A stretch of DNA of 64,000 bases. Source: Prosopocoilus inquinatus (Eukaryota > Arthropoda > Insecta > Coleoptera > Lucanidae). Location of the stretch: NCBI GenBank assembly GCA_036172665.1, contig CM069876.1, positions 35,867,001 to 35,931,000 of the forward strand. Direction: 5' to 3'. This document shows, one piece after another, positions 34,241-47,200 of the stretch. The notes under the pieces were generated by a model. That model was not told the DNA's origin. It worked only from the letters and a program-made list of their open reading frames with translations, and ran no database searches. The position numbers and the translations under genes were made by a program. How positions within the stretch are numbered: position 1 is the first letter of the stretch; every line of letters begins with the position of its first letter.

Positions 34241-36320
34241 TCTGAATTAATAATTCGAGATGATTATTGCCAGCAAATAATAAACCACAAGAAAAAAATA
34301 TATGTAAGTAACAGAAACAACAGACGATCGCCCGGCCAATCACCGATCAGTAAACACAAACTGAAATGTCAGTAAGAAATTAATTTTTAAATGTTAACGG
34401 TTTTTTATTTGTTTAGGAACAGAGAACGAACCTAAAATATTATTATGTTAAAATGCATTAGAAATGAAAATGGAAAATTAAGCAAGACAAAGGAAAGAAA
34501 AATAGCGATGTTTTTATATCAAAATATTTAAAAGAGTAAAGTAAAGTTTAAATACAATATAAAAAATTTAATGAAAAAGTAACATAAAAATAAAGCAAAA
34601 ATTGTGTTAGAAGAAAATTGAATTTGAATTGAATTGAATTATTATAAATTGAAAAATCTTTAAACAGCACGCAGGAAAAAACAGAAGTATAGGGGAATGT
34701 AGTTACAATTATACTAAGGACATGTTTAGGCATTGCCATGGTTACGCAGTACAAGGACCAATGAATAGTGTCCATTTATCGTCTATGCAATACGAAGACT
34801 ACTGAATAGTGTGCATTCATCGTCCACCTATTGTGTATCAATGGGAATACTAGATATGAAATACAGTTATAATTCAAAGCCAAAAACGATCCTGAAAAAA
34901 ATGCACTAGTTTGAAACAATAAAAAAATATTAAAATTTAAAAAAAAACAAAGGATTGTGCTCTGTTTTCCCAAAAGAAAAGCTAAAAGAAATTAAAATTT
35001 ATTTAAAGAGGGTGTTCACAAGGCAAAAATGAGTGAAAAAAATAAAATGACTACATAGAAACAAATGAAATATGATAAATTATCCTATTTAGAAAAAAAA
35101 ATAAAACTACAATTTTAAGAAACACAAGAAAAAAATTAAAAAACTAAAATAAACAAAACTGAAAGCAAAAAGCCTTGATTGATTTAATAATGAATTATTT
35201 ATACTATGTATACCTGCGAACAAACGAATCCTGAATTTTTTTATGATTCTGCACAACAAAATAAATCCTACTTTAACAAAACATACCTACAAAAAATTTA
35301 ATTGAAAAAGAAACAAAAAAGAAGGAATTCCAGTGCAAATAAAACTCAAAAAGACATTCATTCTAGATTTATTTTCTATTGGATTCAAATTAATTAAAGT
35401 TTGGAATTCGACTAATTCTTTTTTTGTAAAAGTTAATTACGAGTATTTAAGCTTTTTTTCTTTACGTTAGTAACACTTACGCTATTTACGTTGAAACGAT
35501 TTGTCCGCATGTGACTCATTATCGATACGCTTAAGAAAAAGAACCTTGACTTTTGTCGTGGCTGTTGAATTAAACGTTATCAAAGTTCGCGCACTTTGTA
35601 ATTATCTGGAATAACCGCAATAATTTCATTTGCGATTTGTTTGTAAACATTTCCGGTATTAAAAAAAAAAACACAGGGCTGGAAATTATTATTGATATAC
35701 GGGGTATTCAATATTGATAATTAATTTTATTTCGTTGTATGCAAGGTGGGTTTGGAACACGACAGTAGAACAAGAAATTAAAATGTATTATAAAATTACA
35801 AATGTGAATACGTCATGTCGTGTTTAAAATATGAAAACTGAATTGTCATCAAGATTTGTTCCAACAACAAGTTTTAAATCGTCAGAAACAGTAGCCCATC
35901 GCAATAGATTGGTTTTAACAACTTACAATCACGTGTACAGTTTCGAATTCAGGAATTGCTGTTGGAACAGATCTTGCAAATTGCAAACTAATTTTCTGAC
36001 ACGCACATTTGTAGTGGTATTAACAAGAATGTTACAGTGTGACCTAATTACCGATAAAAGCAATATAAATGGTATAATATACAGTGTCTTTCAAAAACTG
36101 TGCAACATGTGGAATTTTGTTTAAAACTTTTCTTGTGTCGAATTAAAAAAAAAGTAGTACAATTTATGACAACTTTGTACTTTACTATAAAAATGGATAG
36201 AAATTCATCATTCATAATCTTTAGCTTTAGTTTAAATGTGTTGTATTATTTTAAGTGTTGAATACAACAAGGAAACATTAATGTCCGAAACGCACTGAAA
36301 CAATTACTTAAAACCAAGTG
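34241..36320. other. Intergenic, no gene
   Basis: AT-rich DNA. Frames at 34548-34973 (minus) and 35831-36124 (plus) lack domains or repeats of interest. Confidence 0.4.
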
Positions 36321-36325
36321 AAACC

Positions 36326-36400
36326 AGAGGCGGCCTTAATAGTTGCGAGGCCCCGGGCGAGCAATTTTTGCGGGGCCCTTGGGGTAAGGAAAAAGAGTTT
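36326..36400 (+). repeat. GC-rich transposon-end-like motif, second copy
   Basis: Identical to 21187 over 'cagaggcggccttaatagtt' and 'gcgaggccccgggcga', then diverging to 'gcggggcccttggggtaagg'. Confidence 0.45.
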
Positions 36401-36639
36401 GTCTTCTTTGCATTACAAAAAAGCAGAAAATACTAAATATGTAAATTTAAAACGAGTAGGTAAAATAACTTCAAGTGACTGCTGTTTGACAAGTTTTGAT
36501 TTTTAAAATATGTCGTTATTTGAAATCAAATTGGTACTACGGAAACAAAGAAGTAAAACTATGAAATAAAAATGTGACTTAGAAAGAACACAAAAATAAC
36601 TATAAAACAAAAATATATAAAAAAGAAGAAGACGATTAA

Positions 36640-37330
36640 TTGATGTTCAAAATAAAAATAATATATCGTCAAATCAAATCGTCAAAAAAAATAGGGTGAA
36701 AATAAAACTAAGAATAAGTCAAATCAATATAAATATTGACAACCAAAAATTTAACAAAAAAAAAAAATTAAAGTCAAACGAAAGATAAAACCAAAGATGA
36801 CAGACGAAAATGAAAATGTTAAACGTTAAATGTTAAAAAAATATATAATTAAAAAATCAAATCAAATCGCATAAAAGAGAAAACAAAAATGACCATCGAT
36901 CCAAGGGATTAGAATGTAAAATAAACTTAAATCGAGTGAATAAAACAAAAAAAAGAACAAAAGACGATCGATTAACAATCAATAAATAAAATCAAATCGC
37001 ATAAAAGAGAAAACGAAAATTGCGATCGATCGAAGGAATTAAAATGTAGAATAAATTCAAATAAAGTAAATAAAAAAAAGACAAAAGACGATCAACTGAT
37101 AACCAATAAATAAAATCAAATCACATAAAAAAGAAAACAATAATGGTGATCGATCGAAAGGGATTAAAATATAAAATAAACTCAAATCAAGTACATTAAG
37201 AGAAAAACAAAAACAAAAATGGCGATCGATCGAAAGGATTAAAATGTAAAACAAACTGAAATCGAGTAAGTTAAGGGAAAAACAAAAGACTATCAATTGA
37301 CAATTAAAACATAAAATCGGGTCGAATGAA
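36640..37330. repeat. A-rich minisatellite with 'gcgatcgatcgaaagg' units
   Basis: Units containing 'gatcgatcgaaggaattaaa' or variants start near 36893, 37022, 37147 and 37221. Each is followed by 'aaataaactcaaatcaagta'-like and 'caaaagacgatcaattga'-like blocks (spacing about 130, 125 and 75 bp). The minus-strand frame at 37057-37296 is a shadow of this periodicity. Confidence 0.65.
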
Positions 37331-37424
37331 AGATAATCTGATATTAATTAAATTTAATTAATTGAAAAAAAAAAACTAAATTCTAATCGTCAAATTAAAA
37401 ATACAACTTCCATAAGTTAACTTT

Positions 37425-40400
37425 TAAATATAACTCCCATAAGTTAACTTTCTTGAGTTGGCAACCATAAATAGAGCTCTCTCGCCTATGTTTAACGTTG
37501 TTATGGGTTGTGTGCGTACTAGCTGTGGCACACCCTGTATATTTCATCTAACGTCATCAACATCAAATTAGAAACTCATAAGTAGCATAATTAGTAGCAT
37601 AATTAGTTATTAGTAAAGCACGGATTTTGCTTATAATTTCTTGTTTTGATGAGTCATGATCTCAGTTCGCTCACGCTCCACTAAAGCAAAATGAATCATA
37701 GCCTAAAAATATAACTAAATCCGTGTTTTAGTTATAACTTATGGGATTTCGACACTAGTCGATTCTGCTGTCTTTTTGTCCTTTTCTTTGTTTTAAGTAG
37801 TATTCATCGTTTGTTTTCCTTCTAATTTGTTCGAGTCAAATGATTTTGTTTCTGTTTTTCTTCGAAGTACTTAATCTTAGAAAGATATGGATTTCGTTTT
37901 GTTTTCTGTTTATTTTTTGTTTTGAGTCGCAATATTTATTTGTATCTCCGCTACAACGTTTTTTTTTGTTCTATTCCTAAATTTTATTTGGCGTGATTTT
38001 ACATGAAATGATTACGTCACTTCTGCAGTTTTTCCGATTTTCTTTTGTGTTTTATTTAAGTTCTTGCTTTTTCTCTTTGTATTCCTCTTAAAATTTCCCA
38101 CAACGTGATTTAAATGACATTTTTGTTTATTCGTGCGTTTATTCCAGATAATTTTTTTCTTCGTCGTTTAATTTGCGTCTTTGATCTTTGTTTTTACTCA
38201 GTAATCTTCTTCTTCTTCTTGAAAAAAAAAACAACTACCTCACATTCTAAGTGTAAAAATTGCTAGTTTTTCGACCGTATCCGTCCACATAATTAAATTT
38301 CATTTTAGTTTATTTTTGCAAGAAAATAAACGATCTTTTTTATTTTTCTTTTGATTCCTTCTACCTAAGTATAAAAAAACTTACTTTTGCATTTTTCTGA
38401 CATAAGTCCAGCGCAATGTTCGTGTGTTTCACAATTGTCTCCTTCTCCCATAAGTAGCATAATTAGTTATTAGTAAAGCACGGATTTTGGTTACAATTTC
38501 TAGTTTTGATGAGTCATGATCTCAGTTCGCGCACGCCCCACCGAAGGAAAATGAATCATGGCGTAAAAATATAACTAAATCCGTGTTTTAGTTATAACTT
38601 ATGGGATTTCGACACTAGTCGATTCTGCTGTTTTTTTGTCTCCCGGCTATTTACAATAATTCTTTTTGTTATTGTTATCGTTTAATTCGCAATTTCTTGT
38701 TTAAAGTTTCGAAGAATTGTCTGGAGTACCTCAGCTGTTTTCAACAATCAGAGATCGGAGTCACATATTTCGACGTCATCAACGTAACGTGTCAATCGTT
38801 TATAAAATAAGGACAAAAGTATTTTTAATTCGTTAATTCATTTTCATACTTTCCCGAATAATTCGGGGAGTGCCCTGTATGGATTGTTTCTGTCAATAAC
38901 ATAAACAAAAGACGATCAATTGTTTAATAAAACAAAACAATGTTATATTTATGTCGCGTTTTTTCCTCGAAAGACAACAAAAAATAAATTTTCAAATTAA
39001 TTAATCAAATAAATTATCACTTATTGCTGTTTTTGTTTAAAATTATTCATTTTTCTTTTGTACAACCTAGCCTAATTGTCATTAATAAATAAAATGAAGG
39101 CAACATTTCTAGGGTCTCGCTTTTTCATCTGTGTTGTCGGTTTTCAGTAAGTTAGCCTGTTTGAGTATGCAACTCTAATTAGAGCTCTCTAGCCTACGTC
39201 TGCCAAGGTAAATTGTGCGCCTACTAGCTGTGGCAGACCCTGTATACTTTAAGTAATATCGTCAAATTAAAAATTCAACTCTCATAAGTTAACTTTTTTG
39301 AATTGGCAACCCTAAATAGAGTTCTCTCGCCTATGTTTAACGTTGTTATGGGTTGTGTGTGTACTAGCTGTGGCAGATCCTGTATATTTCATGTAACGTC
39401 ATCAACTATAAATTAAAAACTCATAAATAGCATAATTAGTTACTAGTAAAGCACGGATTTTGGTTACAATTTCTTGTTTTGATGAGTCATGATTTCAGTT
39501 CGCTCACGCCCCACTAAAGGAAAATGAATCATAGCGTAAAAATATAACTAAATCCGTGTTTTAGTTATAACTTATGGGATTTCGACACTAGTCAATTCTG
39601 CTGTCTTTTTGTCTCCCGGCTATTTACAATAATTTTTTTTGTTATTGTTATCGTTTAATTCACAACTTTTTGTTTGAAGTTTTGGATAATTTTTTAGAGT
39701 ACCTCAGCTGTTTATAACAATCAGAGATCGGAGTCACATATTTCGACGTCATCAACGTAACGTGTCAATCGTTTATAAAACAAGGACAAAAGTATTTTTA
39801 ATTCGTTGATTAATTTTCATACTTTCCCCGAATAATTCGGGGAGTGCCCTATATAGACTGTTTCTGTCAAAAACATGAACAAAAGACGATCAATTGTTTA
39901 AAGTTTCGGATAATTTTCTAGAGTACCTCAGCTGTTTTTAACAATCAGTGATCGGAGTCACATAATTCGAAGTCATCAACAATGTTATATTTATGTCGCG
40001 GTTTTTTCCTCGAAAGGCAACAAAAAATAAATTAATTAATCAAATAAATTATCAATTATTGCTGTTTTTGTATAAATTATTCATTTTTCTTTTGTACAAC
40101 CCAGCCTAATTATCATTAATAAATAAAATGAAGGCAACATTTTTTGGGTCTCACTTTTTCATCTGTGTTGTCGGTTTTCAGTAGGTCAGCCTTTTTGAGT
40201 AGGCAACTGTAATTAGAGCTCCTTAGCCTACGTCTGCCAAGGTAAATTGTGCGCCTACTAGCTGTGGCAGACCCTGTATACTTTAAGTACTATCGTCAAA
40301 TTAAAAACTCAACTCTCTTAAGTTAACTTTTTTGAGTAGGCAACCATAAATAGAGCTGTCTCGCCTATGTTTAACGTTGTTATGGGTTGTGTGCGTACTA

Positions 40401-40540
40401 GCTGTAGCAAACCCTGTATATTTCAAGTAATGTCTTGAACATCAAATTAAAAACTCAGAAGACGATCAGCAAAAGTCATTTTCCAGTAATGCCATCAACA
40501 TCAAATTAAAAACTCAAGAAGGCGATCAGCAAACTTTATT
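37425..40540. repeat. Compound tandem array (~1 kb unit) upstream of pale
   Basis: Ordered blocks recur. Block C ('cataaatagagctctctcgc' ... 'gtactagctgtggca') is at 37430, 39285 and 40318, with a diverged form at 39170 and 40205. A palindromic block ('gtaaagcacggattttggtt' ... 'aaatccgtgttttagttata') is at 37580, 38447 and 39417. The 'agatcggagtcacatatttc' block is at 38752 and 39720, and 'gaaggcaacattt' at 39095 and 40131. Spacing of about 0.97-1.03 kb indicates tandem duplication. The array ends about 0.65 kb before the pale start codon. Related blocks reappear in pale intron 1. Confidence 0.75.
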
Positions 40541-40739
40541 TGCCAAATTAATTGTTAGTAAATTTTCGTAGAAATTTTATGAAAGTGCACCGTCTGTAGA
40601 TCCCCGACTAGCAATTTTCATTCATAAAACTGTGATTCTTGGAAATGACTTCACGAAATTAAGAATTTTCAAGGTCAAGTAGTAAATAGAGTTATTTTGA
40701 CGAAAGAGGTAATTCCCGTCGTAAACTCGATTTGAAGGA

Positions 40740-41191
40740 TGTAAACACGGCCGCCTTTGATGCGGCATGGTCGCGTGGCCCACTGAGTCTTCTCGGAACG
40801 CGTCAGGAGATGACAAATCCGTCGTCGTCGGTGGTATCCTCGGGAGCCTTGGGGATTCCAGCATCCAGCCGGCAGAGGTGACGCAGGCGTGACGTGCCGT
40901 TTTCGCAACAATGAAGGGGTCCCGCGCACCGTGGGGACGACCAGGGAAGGGGTTCATCTACTTAAACCGTAGCCCCACGTTGCCTGCTACTCACTGGTTT
41001 GCTTCCCACGTTAACAGTCAGCGTGCGTAACTGACCCATCGACAGACGGTTATCAGTCACTGATCGTGGTCGACAAAGGTGATCAAGACAACGCGACTGT
41101 CCAGCAGTGATTCCCAGTGGTTTCAGGCTGAGAATTATTCTTTTGCTCCTCGACGTTCAACTCTCCGAAAACTAATTCGCTAATCTACACC
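40740..41191 (+). promoter_or_regulatory. Putative pale promoter and 5' leader
   Basis: A sharply GC-richer, CpG-containing island in AT-rich surroundings, directly before the pale ATG. A TCAGTC initiator match lies at 41053-41058, about 137 bases upstream of the ATG. A TGACGT half-CRE occurs near 40890; CRE-type sites are known in tyrosine hydroxylase promoters of other animals. The transcription start is not proven. Minus-strand frames across this island (40622-40957) are GC-driven shadows. Confidence 0.5.
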
Positions 41192-41260
41192 ATGGCCGCA
41201 GTAGCCGCAGCACAGAAGAACAGAGAGATGTTCGCCATCAAAAAATCATACAGCATCGAG
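41192..41260 (+). CDS. ple: pale coding exon 1
   Basis: 23 codons, starting [20 protein letters not shown], the conserved insect TH N-terminus. The start context is ACACCATGG. It ends in phase 0 at GAG|gtaagt. Confidence 0.95.
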
Positions 41261-44200
41261 GTAAGTACAACAACTTTCCCTCGAGTTCTCCAAAGCAAAG
41301 AAAAAAATTCATCAATGTATCAAAGAAGTAACTTCAGAAAACAAATTTTGGAAAAATTAAATTTTTGCCAAAAAGGAAACGCCAAGAACTTCAAATTCAT
41401 TTACTCCAAATTAAATTGCCAAAAATTTTAATAATTTACCAAGAAAATATTGGACTTTTCCTCCAAGAAAAAAACCATTTCATTAAAATGTAAAGTAAAT
41501 TCAAAATATGAAACAAAAAAAACAGCGAGAGAAAGCAGGATTAAATTTGCAAAAAATTGAGGACAGAACAGTTTCATCAAAACATAAAGAAGCTAATTTA
41601 AAATTAAAGGATAACATATTTTGGATTTACGTATTAAGTTCGTCAAAGAAAAGAAAAACAGCGAGAGAGAAAACCAAGAAACATTTGAATTCTATTATGA
41701 TTCTTTTTTCAAGATTAAATTTGCCAAAAATTGAAATAATTTTTCAAAATTAAGGGATAACATATTTTTGGAAATATTAAGTTTGTCCAAAGAAAAAAAA
41801 ACTGCAAGAAAGAGAGCCAAGAAACTCATGAATTCTTTTGGAACTCTTTTTCTCAAGGAATGAAATAATTTTCGAAAAAATATTAGACTTTCCCTCAAAA
41901 AAAAAGAGTTTCATTAAAGCATAAAGAAGTAAGTTCAAAATCAAGGAAAAACCAACTTTGGAAAGTTAAGATTTGTCGGAAAATTTACAGCAAGAGAAAA
42001 GCAAGATTTTTTATAATTCGCTTAAAATTCTTTTTCTCAAAATTAAATTTGCTAAAAATGGAAACAATTCTCAAAAGAAAAATGTATTGCACCTGAAATT
42101 ACTATATACTACATCGAAAAATGCTCTTAAGTTATTAAACAATTTGAATGACGAGTATACGGGGAATCCCCTAAAAAAGTTGTATTATGAAAAAAGAAAA
42201 ACAAGAATAAAGTATTCTCGAGTCTTACTAGAACTATTGTTCGCGTAATTCAAGTAAAGTTGATTCGCCTCGCGTAACAAAGAACAAGGCTTGGGGATTC
42301 CCCGTCGCGCGTATATTCGCAGAAATTATAAACAGTCTCTTCCAGTCTATCTTTTAATTCTTGTTTATTATGCAGAAGAATTTAGGAATTTCCCCTGCAT
42401 TTTTAGGCGATATTCAGAATCCTAAAATTAGCAAAAAGCACAAGCTTGACGGAAATAATTCGGGTAATTTAAGTAAAGTTGATTCGTCTGGCAAAACAAA
42501 GACCAAGGCTTGGGGGATTCCCCGCATATAAATAACATCATAGATATTCGCGGAAATTATAAACAGTTTCTTCCAGTCTCTTTTTTAATTCTTGTTTATT
42601 ACGCAGGAAAATTTAGGAGTTTCCCCTGCATTTTCGGAATCCTAGAATTAGCAAAAAAGCACAAGCATTATCAACTTAACGGAAATATTAGTAAAAAAAA
42701 TTACCGCCTCTTCACTTCTTCTATTTTACACTCACCTTGTTGCACTCTTCGGTTTAGCTTCATTTTAGATTTGTTTTTTTTCCTTTCTTTTTTTGAGGTA
42801 GTGTTCGTCGTTTGTTTTCCTTCTAATTTGTTAGAGCCAAATGATTTTTGTTTCTGTTTTTTCGTCCGCTGAACTGCTGGGCTTTATATTTCTAAAAAAA
42901 AAAACATTTTTCTTTTATTTTCTTTTCTTCCAGTTATTTATTGTTTAATTTTTTCCTTGTTTTTCTACTATCGCTTTGTTCCGCTTCTATGTTATTTAAA
43001 GAATCAGTATTATCCTTAATTCCATTAAAGAAGAAAACTCTGCATATAACTTTTGTAATGTTCTTGCTTCATAAGTTGCTTTAGTTTTAGTTAAGCTTCA
43101 AACTTCATTCAGATCTCTTTTTTTTTTTTGAAGGCGTTCGTCTTTTCTTCTTATTTCTTGTTCATCTTGATTTAAATCAAATGACTTAGTTTCTTGTTTC
43201 TGTTTTGTTTCATAGTTGTCCTTCATCCCTCTACCTTCCTAAAGAAATCGCTCTTCTTTTCTTTCTCACTTTTTGATTCTCTCGGTGTTTTTTTTTTTCT
43301 TAATTTTCTTTTGTCGCTTTGTTCAAGGTCTCGGTTATCTTTTCTTTAATAGTACCTTTCGCTTTTCTTTCCAAATTGTGTCCTTTTAATATTCGAGCAA
43401 TAGTTATTTGTTTTCTCCCTAAACTTTCGTTCGGCGTTCTTCTTTCTCTTTTCCTCGCTTTTCTTAACTTCTTTGACCATCTTAAACAGATATCGATTTC
43501 GTTTTGTTTTCTGTTTGTTTTTTGTTTTGAGTCGCAATTTTTATTTCAATCTCCGCTACTATTTTCTGTTTCTGCAGTTTTCCCGATTTTCTTTTGTTTC
43601 TTATTGTTTCTTATTCAAGTTGTTGTTTTTCTTGATTTCTTACATAAGTCCATCACATTGGTCGTGAGTTTCACTATTGTCACCTTCAACCATAAGTAGA
43701 ATAATTAGTAAAGCACGGATTTTGGTTACAATTTTTTGTTTTGATGAGTCATGATCTCAGTTCGCATGCGATCCACTAAGAGAAAAATGAATCACAGCGC
43801 CAAAATATAGATATAACTAAATCCGTGTTTTAGTTATAACGTATGGGATTTTCCTTAGTCGATTCTGCTGTCTGTTTTCCCCGATTATTTACAATCATTT
43901 TATGCTTATTTCGCAATATCTTGTTTGAAGTTTCGGAGGATTTTCTTGAGTACCTTAGCTGTTTTTAATAATCAGAGATCGGAGTCACATATTTCGACGT
44001 CATCAACGTAACGTGTCAATTGTTTATAAAATAAGGACAAAAGTATTTTTAATTCGTTAATTGATTTTCATTCTTTCCCGAATAATTCGGGGAGTGCCCT
44101 ATATAGATTGTTTCTGTCAAAAACAGAAACAAAAGACGATCAATTGATTAATAAAACAAAACAATGTTATATTTATGTCGAGTTTTTACCTCGAAAGACA

Positions 44201-47200
44201 ACAAAAAATAAAATTTTAAATTAATTAGTTAATCAGTTATTGATATTTTTTTTTATTATTCATTTTTTCTTCGTTTCATTTTTTTTCCGTTTCTGCATAC
44301 AAAACGGAATTTTATTTAAAAATGTAAAAAATGCCTCTTTCGCATTGTCGATTAAAGAAGGACGCCTTACTTACGCTTAACGAACATGGCTAAGAATTTT
44401 ATGTTAAAATGGTAGAATTACAACAAAATCAACTGGAATTATTGTTTATTTTACAGGGACCGTTAAATCTTAAGTGTTTTCATTTTTTTTTTTTTTTTCA
44501 AATGAAATCACTAGATTTATCACTCACTAAGCAAACCGGTTATGGTTCCATTAAATTTTCAATGTTACACACATTAGAACTTGTTTGACATTTTTAGGTT
44601 AGGCATCATCGGATATAAGCTTACAGCTGTTGTTGCTAAAGAAGAATTCGTCTTTTATGCTTCGTAAGCACCAAGTTGTCAATTTTATTAAACTTCTGAT
44701 TAGAGTCACACTGTCTGACACATATTCATTTGTCAAAATTTGACAGTTCTGTGTTAAAAATTGAAGATTAGATCTAACCTCTTCTTCTTTTTCTTCTTCA
44801 ATTAATTGGCTTGTGGACAAACTCAGTGCTGCCAATCAACTCGAACAAAAGTTCCTTTTTCGGCGTACAGGTTTCCCTAGAATTCCAGAAATTAATCAGG
44901 GAAATTTAAATAGGAATTTAAACTGAAAACATTATTATAATAAAGCAATAAAAGAACGTTTATTAACATGCAAGGGTAAATATATAACAAATGTCTGCAA
45001 ACGAACGAGAAATATTGAAACAATCTGACCTTGCATTTTGCAACAATTAGAAGCAGTGTTGCCAATTGATCAAATTTCGAGGTTCGCACCTTCTTTAGAG
45101 AAAAAATCGAATTTTTATGTTAAAAATCTATTATCCCAAGATGGAGCTTAATAACAATAATAATAAGGAAAAGCAACTGAAATAAAAAATTATTATTGAA
45201 TAGAGAAAGATTTTTCAAAACATATTTGTTTTTTTAAATATGACGCGATCGTCACTTGTTTCCATCTTCAAATTAATAATGTCGCTTTTGTGTCATTGTG
45301 TATGCCGTTATTGTTTGAAAGTAAATTATCTCGCCATAGTTTTGAATTAATAATTTGTTTTTTTCTCTTTCTTTTGTTTGTTCCCTGAAATTATTTCTTT
45401 TTCTTTCGAAAATATTACAACCGCCATTTGCTTTTCTTGTGGTTTTCCGTCGTGTACGATCGTCATTTGTTTTTTCCTTTTCGTTCTGAAATTAATGGAA
45501 AAAATTTTTGAACTTCTCCTTTCTATTTCGCTAATAATAATTCCAGTCGTCATTTGTTTTTTCCCTACTTTCATAAATAAGAATTATAATAAGTCATTTG
45601 TTTTTGTTTGTTGGTTTTTGTGAAGTTAAAATTATTATTAGCCTTGGGTGTTTGTTATTATTTTTTTTTAATTTTAAATCTACAGTTCGTTTTGAGACTT
45701 TTCTTCTTCTTCTTCTTCTACTATATGTGTCATTTGTTTTTTTTTATACTTTTATATCTAGAGTTCTTGTTTCTTTTTTCATTTGTACTGGATTTCTCTT
45801 CTCGATTGTAAAAAACGTACGTCGTTTTTTTTTTTTTGAAAATTGTTTACAGTTTTTTTTTAAATCAAATAATTATAATTTCTTTGAAAATTTTAATATT
45901 TTCACTTCGATCGTGTTTCTGGGTCATCAAAAATGTTCTTGTTTTTTCGTTTCGTTTTTAATTGTTTACTCTGTTTCTGTCTGATTCTCGCAAAACTTAG
46001 CGATTGTCTTTAGTTGCCCCTTTCCTTTTCTTAACTTGTGATTTTCACTTTGAATGTTTAGTATTGATTTCTTCTTGAGAAATTTTAAATCTGATATTTT
46101 TTTTGTTTTTTGTTTTTATGTTTATTAAAAATAATTAAATTTTATTCGTATGATTTTGAAGCTAAAATTGTACGTCGTACCAATTGCTAAATAATCGTAC
46201 GAATACGATTAGAATTGTATGATTGGATTATGTATGGATTGGGGTGAGTTGAGTACCAACTGCTAAATAACCCTAACCTCAAATTGAAAAGTTCTTTTTG
46301 TTTACTAACTTATATCAACTGCGTAATTCAAACCACGGCCTACTCTAATTAAAAATTAAAATTAAAAAAGTTTTTAAAAGTACAAGATATACATAGACAG
46401 ATATAGACATACAAGATTAATAAAAGCAAACAGATCAGTCATATCAGGTTCAGCTTTTGTAAAAACGTAAAATTTCAGACATGTTGGAATTTACTAAAAT
46501 TTGCCTGAAATTTTAACAGAAAATCGCCAGACCTAGTGACAAGAAACTAAATCGGCAACAGCGGTCAAGAAGTTAATGTTTGATAATTTGACACGTGCAG
46601 CAAAAGCGGCCTGCCATTTTTAGAAACCAAAACTTCAAAAAAAATATCGAACGCACCCTTGTTCCGTTTTTTATTCCACCAGGGCAGCTATTTCTCATAA
46701 CAATTCATGATTACTTTCGTTTGTTTGTTTGTTTTTTTTTTAATAATGAATTTTGCTTCGAGAAATCGTGTCAGCGTTTTACGCTCGCAACTTTCTACCA
46801 ATACAAAAGAGCAATAATCGAGACTCACTCCATTGTAGTACGTGCGTGCGCTTTCCTTGTTTCGTTCCGTTTTTAATTCGTCTTCAGACGACCGGTTTTG
46901 TTCGTAATTAGTCCTGAACATATGTTATAAACCAATTCACGCGCTAATGAAAACGAAACTCTATCTGCATCCGACTCACCTTGAAGAATCGGTTCAATGC
47001 AGCGTGAAACCCTAGATAATTAAAAGCGTGAAACGCTACTGGATTTCGTCACGGTACGCGCGCGCTCCGAATGCTTAAGCAACAATAAAATGTTATTGTA
47101 AAACATCCTCCTGTAACGAATTGCAAAAGTTTTGCGTTCGATTAAAAAGAAGAAGAAGAAGGATAAGAAAAATCGAGATCGTCGTCCTCGATTATAAAAA

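Noticed and set aside
40622..40957. Minus-strand frame of 111 residues before pale
   Set aside because: Produced by the GC-rich promoter island; no domain and no splice support.
43319..43699. 126-residue hydrophobic plus-strand frame
   Set aside because: T-rich intron 1 gives Phe/Leu/Ser-rich frames on chance; an overlapping frame on the other strand is equally long.
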